Positions 48,626-60,739 of a stretch of 64,000 bases of DNA are shown piece after piece. The DNA is from an uncultured Ilumatobacter sp. (lineage in GTDB: Bacteria > Actinomycetota > Acidimicrobiia > Acidimicrobiales > Ilumatobacteraceae), in the NCBI GenBank assembly GCA_937905835.1, contig CALCXK010000041.1, forward strand, positions 1 to 64,000. The letters are read 5' to 3'. The notes beneath the pieces are model-generated. The model was not told the origin of the DNA, did not search any database, and worked only from the letters and a program-made list of their open reading frames with translations. Within the stretch, counting starts at the first letter, position 1, and the number at the start of each line of letters is the position of its first letter. The position numbers were made by a program, and so were the translations under genes.

Positions 48626-49758
48626 ATGCCTGAAACGATTCGAGAAGGGGCGCTCGTGCTTGCCGACGGCAGCGTCTTTGAAGGCGAGCTGATCGGGGCC
48701 AAGATCGACTCCGACAGCAGCATTGCCACCGGTGAGGTCGTGTTCAACACGGTGATGAGTGGGTATCAAGAAGTGATCACCGACCCCAGCTATGCCGGGC
48801 AGATCATCACGTTCACGTACCCCCACATCGGCAATTACGGCATCAATGCCGCTGACTTCGAGTCACGGGGAACGTTCTGCCGGGGCATCGTCGTCCGCGA
48901 CCTCGCTCGCCGCCACAGCAATTTCCGGGCTGAGAGCGACCTCGGTTCCATGCTCGTGCAGCAGGGCGTGCCGGGAATTGCAGGGATCGATACTCGTCGC
49001 CTGACGCGGCTGATCCGCGACACCGGAGCGTTGCCTGGGGCATTCGGCAGTGCACCCGAAGCCGAGCTCCTCGCAGCTGCAAAAGCCGAGCCCGGAACCG
49101 ACGGCATCGACCTGGTCTCGACCGTCACGACGCCGGAGAACTACACCGTCGAGGCGGCCGACCCGAGCAGCCGCCTGCAGATCGTGGCAATGGACTTCGG
49201 GATGAAGACCAACATCGTCAACAACTTGGTGGAGCTCGGCCGAGTCGACGTCGTCCGCTCCGACACATCGGCTGCCGACATTCTGGCGCTGAGCCCGCAT
49301 GGCGTGTTCTTGAGTAACGGCCCAGGTGACCCGAGGATGTCGCCGTCTGCCATCGAGGCCATCCGTGGCTTAATCGGCAACGTGCCGATCTTCGGCATCT
49401 GCCTCGGCCACCAGTTGCTCGGCCATGCCATAGGTGCAGCAACTGTGAAGTTGCCGTTTGGCCATCACGGTGGCAATCATCCAGTCCAGAACTTGCTCAC
49501 CAGCAAGGTCGAGATCACGAGCCAGAATCACAACTTCGCTGTCGACCCCGACTCACTCAGCGGTATCGCTGAGATGACGCACGTCAACCTCAACGACGGA
49601 GTCTGCGAAGGCCTGCAAGTCAACGGCGAGCAGGCATTTAGCGTCCAGCACCATCCCGAAGCCAACCCCGGCCCGCACGATGCGAACTACCTGTTCGGCC
49701 AATTCGCCGACATGATCGCTACTCACGCAGCCCGGACAAACCGGAAGGCCGGCGTCTG

Positions 49759-49759
<1 letters not shown>
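48626..49759 (+). CDS. carA: Carbamoyl-phosphate synthase small (glutaminase) chain
   Basis: The 377-residue subunit frees ammonia from glutamine for CarB. It has an N-terminal CPSase domain (GALVLADGSVFEGE, GEVVFNTVMSGYQEVITDPSYAGQIITFTYPHIGNYG) and a class I amidotransferase with the nucleophile Cys in GICLGHQLLGHA and VQHHPEANPGPHD. ATG 48626 was chosen over ATG 48602 and 48605 because GGAG lies 9 bases upstream and family homology starts there. It overlaps carB by one base. Confidence 0.95.
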
Positions 49760-53043
<3,284 letters not shown>

Positions 53044-53050
53044 GAGCCGA

Positions 53051-53962
53051 GTGAACATCGACACCAGCGTCCAGATCGGGTCGATCACCCTTGCCGCGCC
53101 GGTGATGATGGCATCCGGCACCGCTGGTTACGGAACCGAAATGGCGCCGTTCGTCGATCTGTCAGCGATTGGGGCGATCGTCACCAAGTCGCTTGCGCCG
53201 TATGAGTGGGCGGGTAATGCAGCGCCTCGCGTCCACCCGACACCGCAGGGAATGATGAACGCAGTCGGGCTGCAGGGCCCGGGTATCGAATACTGGCTCG
53301 ACAAGGTGCTTCCGCCGTTGATCGACACCGGCGCTACCGTGATCTGCAGCATCTGGGGACGGTCGCTCGAGGACTATCAGTTGGCTGCCGAGATGCTTGC
53401 TGATGCGCCGCCCGAAGTGGTCGCCGTCGAAGTCAATCTGTCGTGTCCCAATCTCGAAGGACACGGGTCGATTTTTGCGCACGACATCGAACTGTCGAGG
53501 AAGGTGATCGGAGCGACATCGGCGTGTGGTCGTCCGCGGTGGGCGAAGCTCAGCGCGAACACCGACCGGCTTATCGATGTCGCACGGGCCGTACATGAAG
53601 CAGGTGCCGAGGCGGTGACGTGCGTCAACACATTGCTCGGATTGGCCTACGACCCGATCACGCTGGCGACGACGCTTGGAGCCGGCGGCGGTGGTTACTC
53701 GGGCCGCGCGATCCACCCTGTGGCGGTTCGCGCCGTCCACGACGTGCATGCCGCACTGCCTGATCTGCCGATTATCGGCGTCGGGGGAGTGGCTTCCGGG
53801 TGGGACGCCGTAGAAATGTTTCTGGCAGGCGCACGTGCCGTTCAGGTCGGCACTGCCACGTTCGCAGACCCTCGGGCAGTTATAAACATCGAGCGTGAGC
53901 TTGTGGAATGGGCCACTGCACGCCATATCTACCGCATCGCCGATCTGTCCGCGTTAGTGTGA
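53051..53962 (+). CDS. pyrD: Dihydroorotate dehydrogenase, class 1B-like
   Basis: The 303-residue FMN enzyme oxidises dihydroorotate to orotate. It lacks the N-terminal membrane helix of class 2 enzymes and has the class 1 layout: APVMMASGTAGYG, IVTKSLAPYEWAGNAAPRVHPTPQGMMNAVGLQGPG, and active-site cysteine in VEVNLSCPNLEG. Class 1B enzymes use NAD through the Fe-S partner PyrK, but no pyrK is in the window. GTG 53051 begins it, 7 bases after carB; homology starts there although the frame is open upstream. It occupies the slot where mycobacteria have pyrF. Confidence 0.9.
   Translation: MNIDTSVQIGSITLAAPVMMASGTAGYGTEMAPFVDLSAIGAIVTKSLAPYEWAGNAAPRVHPTPQGMMNAVGLQGPGIEYWLDKVLPPLIDTGATVICSIWGRSLEDYQLAAEMLADAPPEVVAVEVNLSCPNLEGHGSIFAHDIELSRKVIGATSACGRPRWAKLSANTDRLIDVARAVHEAGAEAVTCVNTLLGLAYDPITLATTLGAGGGGYSGRAIHPVAVRAVHDVHAALPDLPIIGVGGVASGWDAVEMFLAGARAVQVGTATFADPRAVINIERELVEWATARHIYRIADLSALV
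53955..53960 (+). promoter_or_regulatory. -10 box of mihF inside the end of pyrD
   Basis: TAGTGT ends 6 bases before ATG 53967 and covers the last codons of pyrD. It suggests a separate leaderless transcript for mihF, so this abundant protein need not follow pyr regulation. Confidence 0.4.
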
Positions 53963-53966
53963 GTTC

Positions 53967-54275
53967 ATGGCTACACCTCCACAATTGACGCCAGAGCAGC
54001 GGGCCGCAGCTCTGATCAAAGCTGGCGAGGCTCGCGTCGCTCGCGCTCAGATCAAAGCCCGCCTGAAGATGGGATCGATGTCGCTCGTTGAGGCACTCGA
54101 TTCCAACGACGTGAACGTCGGCAAAATCAAGGTCGTCTCGATGCTCGAGTCGCTCCCCGGCGTCGGCAAGGTCAAAGCCCGCCGGCTGATGGATGAAATC
54201 GGCATTGCCGACAACCGTCGTGTGCAAGGGCTCGGAGCGCAACAGCGCGCCTCCTTGCTCCGTCAGCTCGGCTAA
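53967..54275 (+). CDS. mihF: Mycobacterial-type integration host factor (mIHF)
   Basis: The 102-residue nucleoid protein matches mIHF: PQLTPEQRAAALIKAGEARVARAQIKARLKMG, then a helix-two-turn-helix region LGKIK-like VGKIKVVSMLESLPGVGKVKARRLMDEIGIADNRRVQGLGAQQRASLL. It binds and bends DNA and is unrelated to Gram-negative IHF. The gene lies just before gmk-rpoZ-coaBC-metK, the same order as in mycobacteria and Streptomyces. A -10 box ends 6 bases before the ATG. Confidence 0.95.
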   Translation: MATPPQLTPEQRAAALIKAGEARVARAQIKARLKMGSMSLVEALDSNDVNVGKIKVVSMLESLPGVGKVKARRLMDEIGIADNRRVQGLGAQQRASLLRQLG

Positions 54276-54300
54276 CGCATTTCGTGAGGCTTCGTTCCGC

Positions 54301-54843
54301 ATGATCGTCGTCGTCAGTGGCCCCGGTGGGGTCGGCAAGGGCACGATTGTTGACGCGGCAGTCAAACGCGACGCCGGGCTGTGGTTGAGCCGTTCCTGGA
54401 CAACGCGTGATCAACGCCCGGGTGAAGCCGACGACGCTTACGTGTTCGTAACGTCGACTGAGTTCGAGGCCCAAATCGGGGCTGGTGGTTTCCTCGAATG
54501 GACTGAGTTCCTCGGGAACTACTATGGAACGCCGGTGCCCGATGAGTTGGCAGCCGACGTCAGCGGCCGCGACATCGTCCTTGAAATCGAGGTCGATGGT
54601 GCCCAACAGGTCAAACGGCTCCACCCGGACGTCATGCTGATCTTCGTGCTGCCTCCGAGCCGAGAAGAGCAAGAGCGACGGCTCCGTGGCCGCGGTGACG
54701 TTGACCACAAAGTCCTTGCACGCCTGAAGAAGGCCGAACACGAAGAACCGATCGGGCGCGACTTGGCTGACTACGTTGTCGTCAACGACGACCTCGAAAA
54801 GACGATTGTCGAGATACTGGGGATTATCGACGCCGCCCGCTGA
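54301..54843 (+). CDS. gmk: Guanylate kinase
   Basis: The 180-residue kinase phosphorylates GMP. It has the P-loop GPGGVGKGT near the start, SRSWTTRDQRPGEADDAYVFVTSTEFE (GMP-binding), FLEWTEFLGNYYGTP, and RRLRGRG in the lid. ATG 54301 is supported by homology and a GAGG upstream; the frame is open further back into mihF. Its stop is 74 bases before rpoZ. Confidence 0.95.
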   Translation: MIVVVSGPGGVGKGTIVDAAVKRDAGLWLSRSWTTRDQRPGEADDAYVFVTSTEFEAQIGAGGFLEWTEFLGNYYGTPVPDELAADVSGRDIVLEIEVDGAQQVKRLHPDVMLIFVLPPSREEQERRLRGRGDVDHKVLARLKKAEHEEPIGRDLADYVVVNDDLEKTIVEILGIIDAAR

Positions 54844-54901
54844 GCCGACCGGCCCCGAGATGGTCGGGCACGATTGGCGTCGCCTGGGGTGCGATGTCCT
54901 G

Positions 54902-54907
54902 TAGCAT
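54902..54907 (+). promoter_or_regulatory. -10 box of rpoZ
   Basis: TAGCAT ends 10 bases before ATG 54918. It gives a very short leader and supports ATG 54918. Confidence 0.35.
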
Positions 54908-54917
54908 GGTCGGTCTT

Positions 54918-55247
54918 ATGGCGCTTGATCACGACACGATGATTGATCCTCCTATCGAGACTCTCCTCGGCAAGGTCGATTCAAAGTTCACCCTCGTCAC
55001 CCTTGCGGCACGCCGGGCGCGAAACATCAACTCGTACTTCAACCAGTTGGGTGAGGGCCTCGGCCACATGATCCCACCGCAGGTCTCGTCGACGGCCCAC
55101 AAGCCGCTCTCGATGGCGTTCGAAGAGATCGCTGCCGACAAGATCATCTGGACCGCAGCTCCTGAGCCGGCCGAAGACGTCGCGCCTGAAGAAGTCGTCG
55201 CCGAAGCGCAGGACGATCCTGACGCAGCAGTCGACGCCAAGAGCTGA
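54918..55247 (+). CDS. rpoZ: DNA-directed RNA polymerase omega subunit
   Basis: The 109-residue subunit helps fold the beta' subunit. The core is IDPPIETLLGKVDSKFTLVTLAARRARNINSYFNQLGEGL, then HKPLSMAFEEIAADKI. The last 35 residues form an acidic, Ala/Glu/Asp-rich tail (APEPAEDVAPEEVVAEAQDD) that is common in actinobacteria and likely disordered. ATG 54918 is preferred to ATG 54906 because the family begins soon after and a -10 box lies just upstream. coaBC follows after 19 bases. Confidence 0.93.
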   Translation: MALDHDTMIDPPIETLLGKVDSKFTLVTLAARRARNINSYFNQLGEGLGHMIPPQVSSTAHKPLSMAFEEIAADKIIWTAAPEPAEDVAPEEVVAEAQDDPDAAVDAKS

Positions 55248-55266
55248 GCACCGTTCGATCGTTCCG

Positions 55267-56472
55267 ATGAGTGCGTCGCCCCTCGCCGGTAAGCGCATTG
55301 TGCTCGGAGTCACGGGCGGCATCGCGGCCTACAAGGCCATTGAAGTTTCGCGGCGCCTCGTTGACGCGGGCGCCCACGTCGTGCCGATCATGACCGATGC
55401 CGCACAGCACTTCGTCGGTACGACCACCCTGAGTGCACTCGCTTCCGAGCCGGTCCAGACCGAACTGTGGCACAATGCCACAACGCCGATCCCGCACACG
55501 TCGGTCGGCCAAGGGGCCGACCTCGTCATCGTTGCTCCGGCAACTGCCAAGTCGATTGCTGCGTATCGGATGGGCTACAGCCACGATCTCCTGCAGAACA
55601 CGCTGATTGCCACGCGTGCCCCGGTCATCATCTGCCCGGCCATGCACACCGAAATGTGGGAGCACCCCAGCGTCGTCGACAACATCGCGGTGCTGCGCTC
55701 ACGCGGCGTGCACATTGTCGAACCCGAATCCGGGCGCCTCGCCGGTGGCGACGAAGGCGCCGGCCGACTGGCTTCGCCGGAATCGATCGTTGCCGCCGCC
55801 GAACGTGTGCTCGGTCCAGCCGATCTGGCTGGCATCAGCGTCGTGGTCTCGGCTGGCGGTACCCGCGAACCCATCGATGCGGTCAGAGTCATCGCTAATC
55901 GCAGCTCCGGCAAACAGGGGTACGCCGTCGCTGCCGAAGCTGCAGCCCGGGGGGCTTCGGTCACACTGGTGACCACCGTTGCTTTGCCGACGCCGCAGGG
56001 CTGCAACATCGTGTCGGTCGAAACTGCTGCACAGATGCAAGCCGCCATGGAACAAGCCGCTGCGACACACGACGTGGTAGTGATGGCAGCCGCGGTTGCT
56101 GACTTCCGGCCGGTCCAGGCTGCCGAGGGCAAGCTCAAGAAACGTAACGGCACCCCTGAGATCACTCTGGAACCGACCCCCGACATCCTTGCCAGCCTTG
56201 GTGCAAAGAAACGCGCTGGTCAGGTGCTGGTCGGTTTCGCTGCCGAGACGGATGACCTTCTCGCCAACGCCAAGTCGAAGCTCGACACGAAGCGCCTCGA
56301 TCTGATTGTTGCCAACGATGTCAGTGCAGCCGGGGTGGGCTTCGCTCACGACACGAACGCGGTTACGCTCTTACGGCCTGACGCGGAGCCTGTCGAGATC
56401 GACCTTGCTTCCAAGCAAGATGTCGCACGGGTGGTGATCGACGCGATCGTCGCTGTGCGCGATGCTCGTTGA
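55267..56472 (+). CDS. coaBC: Bifunctional phosphopantothenoylcysteine decarboxylase/phosphopantothenate-cysteine ligase
   Basis: The 401-residue fusion catalyses two steps of coenzyme A synthesis. The N-terminal FMN decarboxylase (CoaC, 1-190) has GGIAAYKAIE, catalytic His77 in PIPHTSVGQGADLVIVAPATA and Cys123 in ICPAMHTEMWEHP. The PxMNxxMW motif has His in place of Asn, which is also seen in other actinobacteria. The C-terminal CoaB domain has SAGGTREPIDAVRVIANRSSGKQGYA and LVGFAAET. metK lies 59 bases downstream. Confidence 0.94.
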   Translation: MSASPLAGKRIVLGVTGGIAAYKAIEVSRRLVDAGAHVVPIMTDAAQHFVGTTTLSALASEPVQTELWHNATTPIPHTSVGQGADLVIVAPATAKSIAAYRMGYSHDLLQNTLIATRAPVIICPAMHTEMWEHPSVVDNIAVLRSRGVHIVEPESGRLAGGDEGAGRLASPESIVAAAERVLGPADLAGISVVVSAGGTREPIDAVRVIANRSSGKQGYAVAAEAAARGASVTLVTTVALPTPQGCNIVSVETAAQMQAAMEQAAATHDVVVMAAAVADFRPVQAAEGKLKKRNGTPEITLEPTPDILASLGAKKRAGQVLVGFAAETDDLLANAKSKLDTKRLDLIVANDVSAAGVGFAHDTNAVTLLRPDAEPVEIDLASKQDVARVVIDAIVAVRDAR

Positions 56473-56531
56473 CATCATCAACGACCTCACTCCCTACCCA
56501 CATTTCTGACAGGACAAAGCGGACCAACAAC

Positions 56532-57719
56532 ATGGCCAACTACACCTTCACCTCCGAATCAGTCACCGAGGGTCATCCCGACAAGATCGCCGACCAGATC
56601 TCCGACGCTGTGCTCGATGCGATCCTCACCGAGGATCCACAAGCACGCGTTGCCTGCGAAACCATGGTCACCACCGGCCTCTGCATTGTTGCTGGCGAGA
56701 TCACCACGACGGCGTACGTCGACATCCAACGGATTGCACGCGACACGATCAATGGCATTGGCTACGACGACGCTCAGAAGGGGTTCGACGGTCACACCTG
56801 TGGGGTCATGGTGGCCCTCGACGAACAGAGCCCGGACATTGCCCAAGGCGTCAACACGAGCGAAGAATTTCGTGGCGGTTCGGCCGGCGAAGACGTGCTC
56901 AACCTGCAAGGCGCAGGCGACCAGGGCATGATGTTCGGGTACGCATGCAACGAGACCGACGTACTGATGCCGCTGCCGATCAACACGGCGCATCGCCTTG
57001 CGGAGCGCCTCGCCGAGGTCCGCAAGAGCGGTCAGGTTCCATACCTGCGGCCTGACGGCAAGACTCAGGTCACGTTCGACTACGAAGATGGCGTCCCTGT
57101 TGCGCTCAAAGCTGTGCTCATTTCGACGCAGCACCAGGCCGGGATCGACCGGGACACGGTGATCCGCCCGGATCTCATTGACCAGGTCATCCGGCCAGTC
57201 ATCCCTGAGCAGTTCGCTGATGATGACTACGAAGTGTTCATCAACCCGACGGGCAACTTCGTGATCGGCGGCCCGCAAGGCGACTGTGGTCTGACGGGCC
57301 GCAAGATCATCGTCGACACATACGGTGGCATGGGCCGCCACGGTGGTGGCGCCTTCTCGGGTAAGGATCCGTCCAAGGTGGACCGCTCTGGTGCCTACGC
57401 AGGCCGGTGGGTTGCCAAGCATGTCGTCGCATCTGGCGCCGCCGATCGCTGCGAAGTCCAGCTCGCCTACGCCATCGGCATGGCGCAGCCGATGAGCATC
57501 CTCGTCGAGACCTTCGGTACGGCCAAGGAAGATCCAGCCAAGATCGAAGCTGCCGTCCGGGCGACCTTCGATCTACGTCCAGGCGCGATTATCCGCGACC
57601 TTGACCTCTTGCGTCCGATCTACAAGGACTCGGCGGCGTACGGCCACTTCGGCCGCGAGCAGTTCCCGTGGGAGCAGCTCGGTCGCCTCGACGAGTTCAA
57701 GGCTGCTGTCGGAGCCTGA
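56532..57719 (+). CDS. metK: S-adenosylmethionine synthetase
   Basis: The 395-residue enzyme makes SAM from methionine and ATP. It begins FTSESVTEGHPDKIADQISDAVLD and includes GAGDQGMMFGYA, the P-loop-like GGGAFSGKDPSKVDRSGAYAGRW and AYAIGMAQPMS. ATG 56532 is fixed by homology (the frame is open upstream for 21 codons overlapping coaBC). A purine-rich AGGACAAAG lies 14-22 bases before the start. No SAM-type riboswitch is seen in the 59-base spacer. Confidence 0.96.
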   Translation: MANYTFTSESVTEGHPDKIADQISDAVLDAILTEDPQARVACETMVTTGLCIVAGEITTTAYVDIQRIARDTINGIGYDDAQKGFDGHTCGVMVALDEQSPDIAQGVNTSEEFRGGSAGEDVLNLQGAGDQGMMFGYACNETDVLMPLPINTAHRLAERLAEVRKSGQVPYLRPDGKTQVTFDYEDGVPVALKAVLISTQHQAGIDRDTVIRPDLIDQVIRPVIPEQFADDDYEVFINPTGNFVIGGPQGDCGLTGRKIIVDTYGGMGRHGGGAFSGKDPSKVDRSGAYAGRWVAKHVVASGAADRCEVQLAYAIGMAQPMSILVETFGTAKEDPAKIEAAVRATFDLRPGAIIRDLDLLRPIYKDSAAYGHFGREQFPWEQLGRLDEFKAAVGA

Positions 57720-57735
57720 TCGCGATGGCCGGTCT

Positions 57736-57754
57736 CACTGTGCCAGGCACAGTG
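57736..57754. promoter_or_regulatory. 19-base palindrome at the priA start codon
   Basis: CACTGTGCC-A-GGCACAGTG is a perfect 9-bp inverted repeat with a one-base centre that ends on the G of the GTG start. It may be an operator or, as RNA, a hairpin that hides the start. Confidence 0.4.
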
Positions 57755-59499
57755 TGAACGGCCGCGTCGCTCGCGTCCTGCCCAACGTCACCGGGCTCGA
57801 CAAAAGTTTCGACTACCTCATTCCTGACGATCTGCGTGTTCCTGCGCGCTTCGGACCGGTTCGAGTTGGAACCATTGTTCGAGTCGAACTGCATGGTCGC
57901 CGGATCGGCGGCTGGATCAGTGACATTGTCAATGTCGACGATGCTGCGGTCGATCGAATATCGCTGAAGTCGATCGCAAAGGTCACGGGGCACGGTCCCG
58001 ACGTCGGTTTGTTCGAGCTTGCCGAGTGGGCATCGGTTCGCTGGGCCGCCCGGCGGTCTCGCCCTTTTCTGGTTGCGGCGTCGCCGTCTCGGGCGGTCAC
58101 GTCCTTGCCGCCTGATCGGCGTACAGCCCCCGTTCTCTCACCATCGTCGCCGGCGACGACCGAGCTACTGGCCGCAGGCGGGGGAGTGCTGCGGTTGCCG
58201 CCGCGGAGCGATGTTCTCCCCGCACTTCGCTCGGTCATTGCCCATGGGCCGACGCTCGTCGTGACGCCGACGACCAGCGATGCAGGGAGATTAGCGACGC
58301 GTCTCCGGCGATTGGGCGTATCTGTGGCCTTGATGCCCGACGACTGGGCTGCGGCGATGGGCGGCGTTGACGTGGTGATTGGCCCGCGATCCGCCGCGTG
58401 GGCGCCATGCCCCGACATGGCATCGGCTGTCGTCATCGACGAGCACGACGAGGCTTTGCAGGAAGAACGAGCACCGACGTGGCACGCGCGCGACGTACTG
58501 ATCGAACGATGCCGTCGAAGCGGCATTCCGCACCTGCTGATCTCACCGGCGCCGTCGCTCACCGCTGTCGTGACGGCAGCAGGGGACCTCGGCGTCGTCC
58601 ACCCCCCGTTTACCCGCGAGCGGGCAGCATGGCCGACGATCACCCTCGTCGATCGAACGAACGAGGAGCCCTGGAAGAAGTCGCTTGTCACCTCCACGTT
58701 GATCGACCGGATACGGAACCCCGACCTCACGGTGGTCTGTATTAGCAACATCACCGGGCGAGCCCGTGTCTTGGCGTGTCGGTCGTGTGAGGCACTGATC
58801 CGCTGTGAGACCTGCGACGCCGCAGTCGGGTTGACGTCCGACAACGTGCTGTCGTGTACCCGTTGCGGCACTGACCGGCCGGCGGTATGCCAGGCCTGCG
58901 GGGCTTCGAGCTTCGCAAACCTCCGCCCTGGCGTCAGCAGGTTGCGCGAAGAACTCGAAGGCGCAGCCGCCCGGCCGGTTGTTGAGATCACGGGTGCCGA
59001 CACCGAACCGCCGCCCGCATCCGGGGTCTACGTCGGCACGGAAGCAGCGCTCTACCGCGTGCCGTCTGCCGATGTCGTCGCTTTTCTCGAATTCGACTCC
59101 GAAATGCTCGCACCGAGGTTCCGGGCCGCCGAGCAGGCGTTGTCGCTCATCATCCGAGCCGGGCGGATGGCGCCGGAAGTGATAGTCCAAACATTCATGC
59201 CCGACCACGTCGTGCTGCAAGCAGCGGCGACAGGCAACCCTGACGACGTAATCAAAGTTGAACGCGAACGGCGCGAGATGCTCGGCTTCCCCCCGTTCGG
59301 TGCGCTTGCCAGCATCACGGGGACCGGCTCGTCAGAGATGGTCGGACAGCTCAAGTCGGACGTGCAAGTCGGTGGCGACGATGCGACTGGCTATGTCGTG
59401 CGAGCAAACGACTGGATGACGCTCGGCACGGCGCTCAATGCGACAGAGCGTCCGAAAGGCAGCCGCCTGCGTATCGAGGTCGATCCGCCGCGGCTCTAG
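57754..59499 (+). CDS. priA: PriA-like primosomal protein N' without helicase motifs
   Basis: The 581-residue protein has the PriA layout: a 3'-binding domain (VARVLPNVTGLDKSFDYLIPDDL, RVELHGRRIGGWISDI), a helicase-like core, a zinc-binding region with four CxxC-type pairs (CRSCEALIRCETC, CTRCGTDRPAVCQACG), and a C-terminal domain (ERREMLGFPPFGALASI). Walker A is missing (VVTPTTSDAGR where the P-loop should be) and the DEAH box is VIDEHDEA. This is the form known from mycobacteria, annotated as PriA lacking ATPase activity. The GTG at 57754 is the best start; the frame runs on upstream within metK. Confidence 0.9.
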   Translation: MNGRVARVLPNVTGLDKSFDYLIPDDLRVPARFGPVRVGTIVRVELHGRRIGGWISDIVNVDDAAVDRISLKSIAKVTGHGPDVGLFELAEWASVRWAARRSRPFLVAASPSRAVTSLPPDRRTAPVLSPSSPATTELLAAGGGVLRLPPRSDVLPALRSVIAHGPTLVVTPTTSDAGRLATRLRRLGVSVALMPDDWAAAMGGVDVVIGPRSAAWAPCPDMASAVVIDEHDEALQEERAPTWHARDVLIERCRRSGIPHLLISPAPSLTAVVTAAGDLGVVHPPFTRERAAWPTITLVDRTNEEPWKKSLVTSTLIDRIRNPDLTVVCISNITGRARVLACRSCEALIRCETCDAAVGLTSDNVLSCTRCGTDRPAVCQACGASSFANLRPGVSRLREELEGAAARPVVEITGADTEPPPASGVYVGTEAALYRVPSADVVAFLEFDSEMLAPRFRAAEQALSLIIRAGRMAPEVIVQTFMPDHVVLQAAATGNPDDVIKVERERREMLGFPPFGALASITGTGSSEMVGQLKSDVQVGGDDATGYVVRANDWMTLGTALNATERPKGSRLRIEVDPPRL

Positions 59500-60164
59500 G
59501 GCCGAGCAGATTTGGGACCGACGCTGAGGAGCCGGAACCCGGCCTTGGAAGCGAGTCGCTCGGTCGGGTGCCCTTGGGACTGCAGCCAACGCTGTAACGA
59601 GTCGGCACCGAGGTGCTTCTGGACCACGAGTGCGGCGATGCCGTCGTTGTCGAGGCGGGCGAGCCATTCGAGAAGGAGCGAGCGCATCGCAGGCTTACCG
59701 ATTCGTACCGGCGGGTTCGACCACAGCGTGGCGAACCGAATATGGTCCGGAACCTCACCTGGTGCGACCGCACGCAGGTTGGTGATGCCATTTCGTTCGG
59801 CGTTGCGAGTGCACAGGTGGCGCGCGCGGCTGTTCACATCGACGGCCCACACGGTGGCGTTGGGGGAGCGGCGCGCCATGGCCAGGGCGATGGGCCCGGC
59901 CCCAGCCCCGAGGTCGAGTAGGTGGCCTGCAGATGCGAGTGGAAGCTCAGCTCGCAGCAGCAGACTCGTGCCGGTATCGACGTGGCCGCGACTGAACACA
60001 CCTCGATCGGTCTCCAACGTGAATGCCGTGTCCGGGAGCATGACGTCGATCGCCACCGGGTCAGAAGGCACCGTCGGGTCGTCGTCGAAGTAGTGGGCGT
60101 CGGGGCCCGTTTGGCCAGCGGTATCGGGTCCGGTCTCGGCGTCGGTATCGGGATCAGAGCTCAC
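59496..60164 (-). CDS. Class I SAM-dependent methyltransferase (RsmC/RlmG-like)
   Basis: The 222-residue protein has the small-domain methyltransferase pattern of rRNA guanine-N2 methylases. Visible are LDLGAGAGPIALAMARRSPNATVWAVDVN (SAM motif I and the acidic ribose-binding Asp), RHLCTRNAERNGI, and SNPPVRIGKPAMRSLLLEWL (the NPP-x-R-x-G-K motif). The first 30 residues are acidic and repetitive (SSDPDTDAETGPDTAGQTGPD). By homology it probably methylates rRNA, but the base cannot be named. It starts at GTG 60164, 19 bases from the divergent def gene, and overlaps the priA 3' end by four bases. Confidence 0.8.
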   Translation of the reverse strand: MSSDPDTDAETGPDTAGQTGPDAHYFDDDPTVPSDPVAIDVMLPDTAFTLETDRGVFSRGHVDTGTSLLLRAELPLASAGHLLDLGAGAGPIALAMARRSPNATVWAVDVNSRARHLCTRNAERNGITNLRAVAPGEVPDHIRFATLWSNPPVRIGKPAMRSLLLEWLARLDNDGIAALVVQKHLGADSLQRWLQSQGHPTERLASKAGFRLLSVGPKSARP

Positions 60165-60170
60165 GGGCCG

Positions 60171-60176
60171 TAGCCT
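60171..60176 (+). promoter_or_regulatory. -10 box of def
   Basis: TAGCCT ends 7 bases before ATG 60184. A GGCAGGA overlaps this spacer and could also act as a Shine-Dalgarno site if transcription starts further upstream. Confidence 0.3.
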
Positions 60177-60183
60177 GGCAGGA

Positions 60184-60726
60184 ATGTCGTACAAGATCAG
60201 GACATACGGCGATCCAGTACTGAAGACCAAGGCCGCCCCGATTGAAAGCGTCGACGGCAGGGTCATTCGTCTGGTCGACGAAATGTTCGACACGCTCGTG
60301 GATTCCGGCAACGGTTTGGCACTCGCTGCGCCCCAGATCGGCGTGCAGAAGCAAGTCGTTGTCTGGGACTTCGGCGAAAATCCGTTGGCGATCATAAACC
60401 CCGAGATCATCGAATCCGATGGCGAGTGGCTGTTCGACGAAGGTTGCCTCTCGATTCCTGGGCTCTTCGTCGAAATGCTTCGTCCCAAGCAGGTCTTGGT
60501 CCGCGGAGTCGGCCTCGACGGCGAGATGATTGAAATCGAAGCCGACGAGCTCGAAGCCCGCATGTTCCAACACGAGATCGACCACCTCAACGGCGTGCTC
60601 ATGTTCGATCGGCTCGAAGGCGACCAGCGCAAGGAAGCAATGCGCGAGTACCGACGCATGGAAGAACAAGCTGCCGCCGGCGTTCAACAACGTCAGCCGC
60701 TGCGTAAGCGCCTCGGCCTGTCCTGA
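60184..60726 (+). CDS. def: Peptide deformylase
   Basis: The 180-residue metalloprotease removes the formyl group from nascent proteins. All three signature motifs are present: GLALAAPQIG (44-53), EGCLSIPG with metal ligand Cys88, and QHEIDHLNG with His130, Glu131 and His134. The C-terminal 25 residues are charged and glutamine-rich. It precedes fmt by 13 bases, so formylation and deformylation are encoded together. Confidence 0.95.
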   Translation: MSYKIRTYGDPVLKTKAAPIESVDGRVIRLVDEMFDTLVDSGNGLALAAPQIGVQKQVVVWDFGENPLAIINPEIIESDGEWLFDEGCLSIPGLFVEMLRPKQVLVRGVGLDGEMIEIEADELEARMFQHEIDHLNGVLMFDRLEGDQRKEAMREYRRMEEQAAAGVQQRQPLRKRLGLS

Positions 60727-60739
60727 GCCGGTTCGACTG

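Noticed and set aside
56473..56531. SAM riboswitch before metK
   Set aside because: The spacer is only 59 bases and contains no conserved SAM-I/II/IV core or paired arms.
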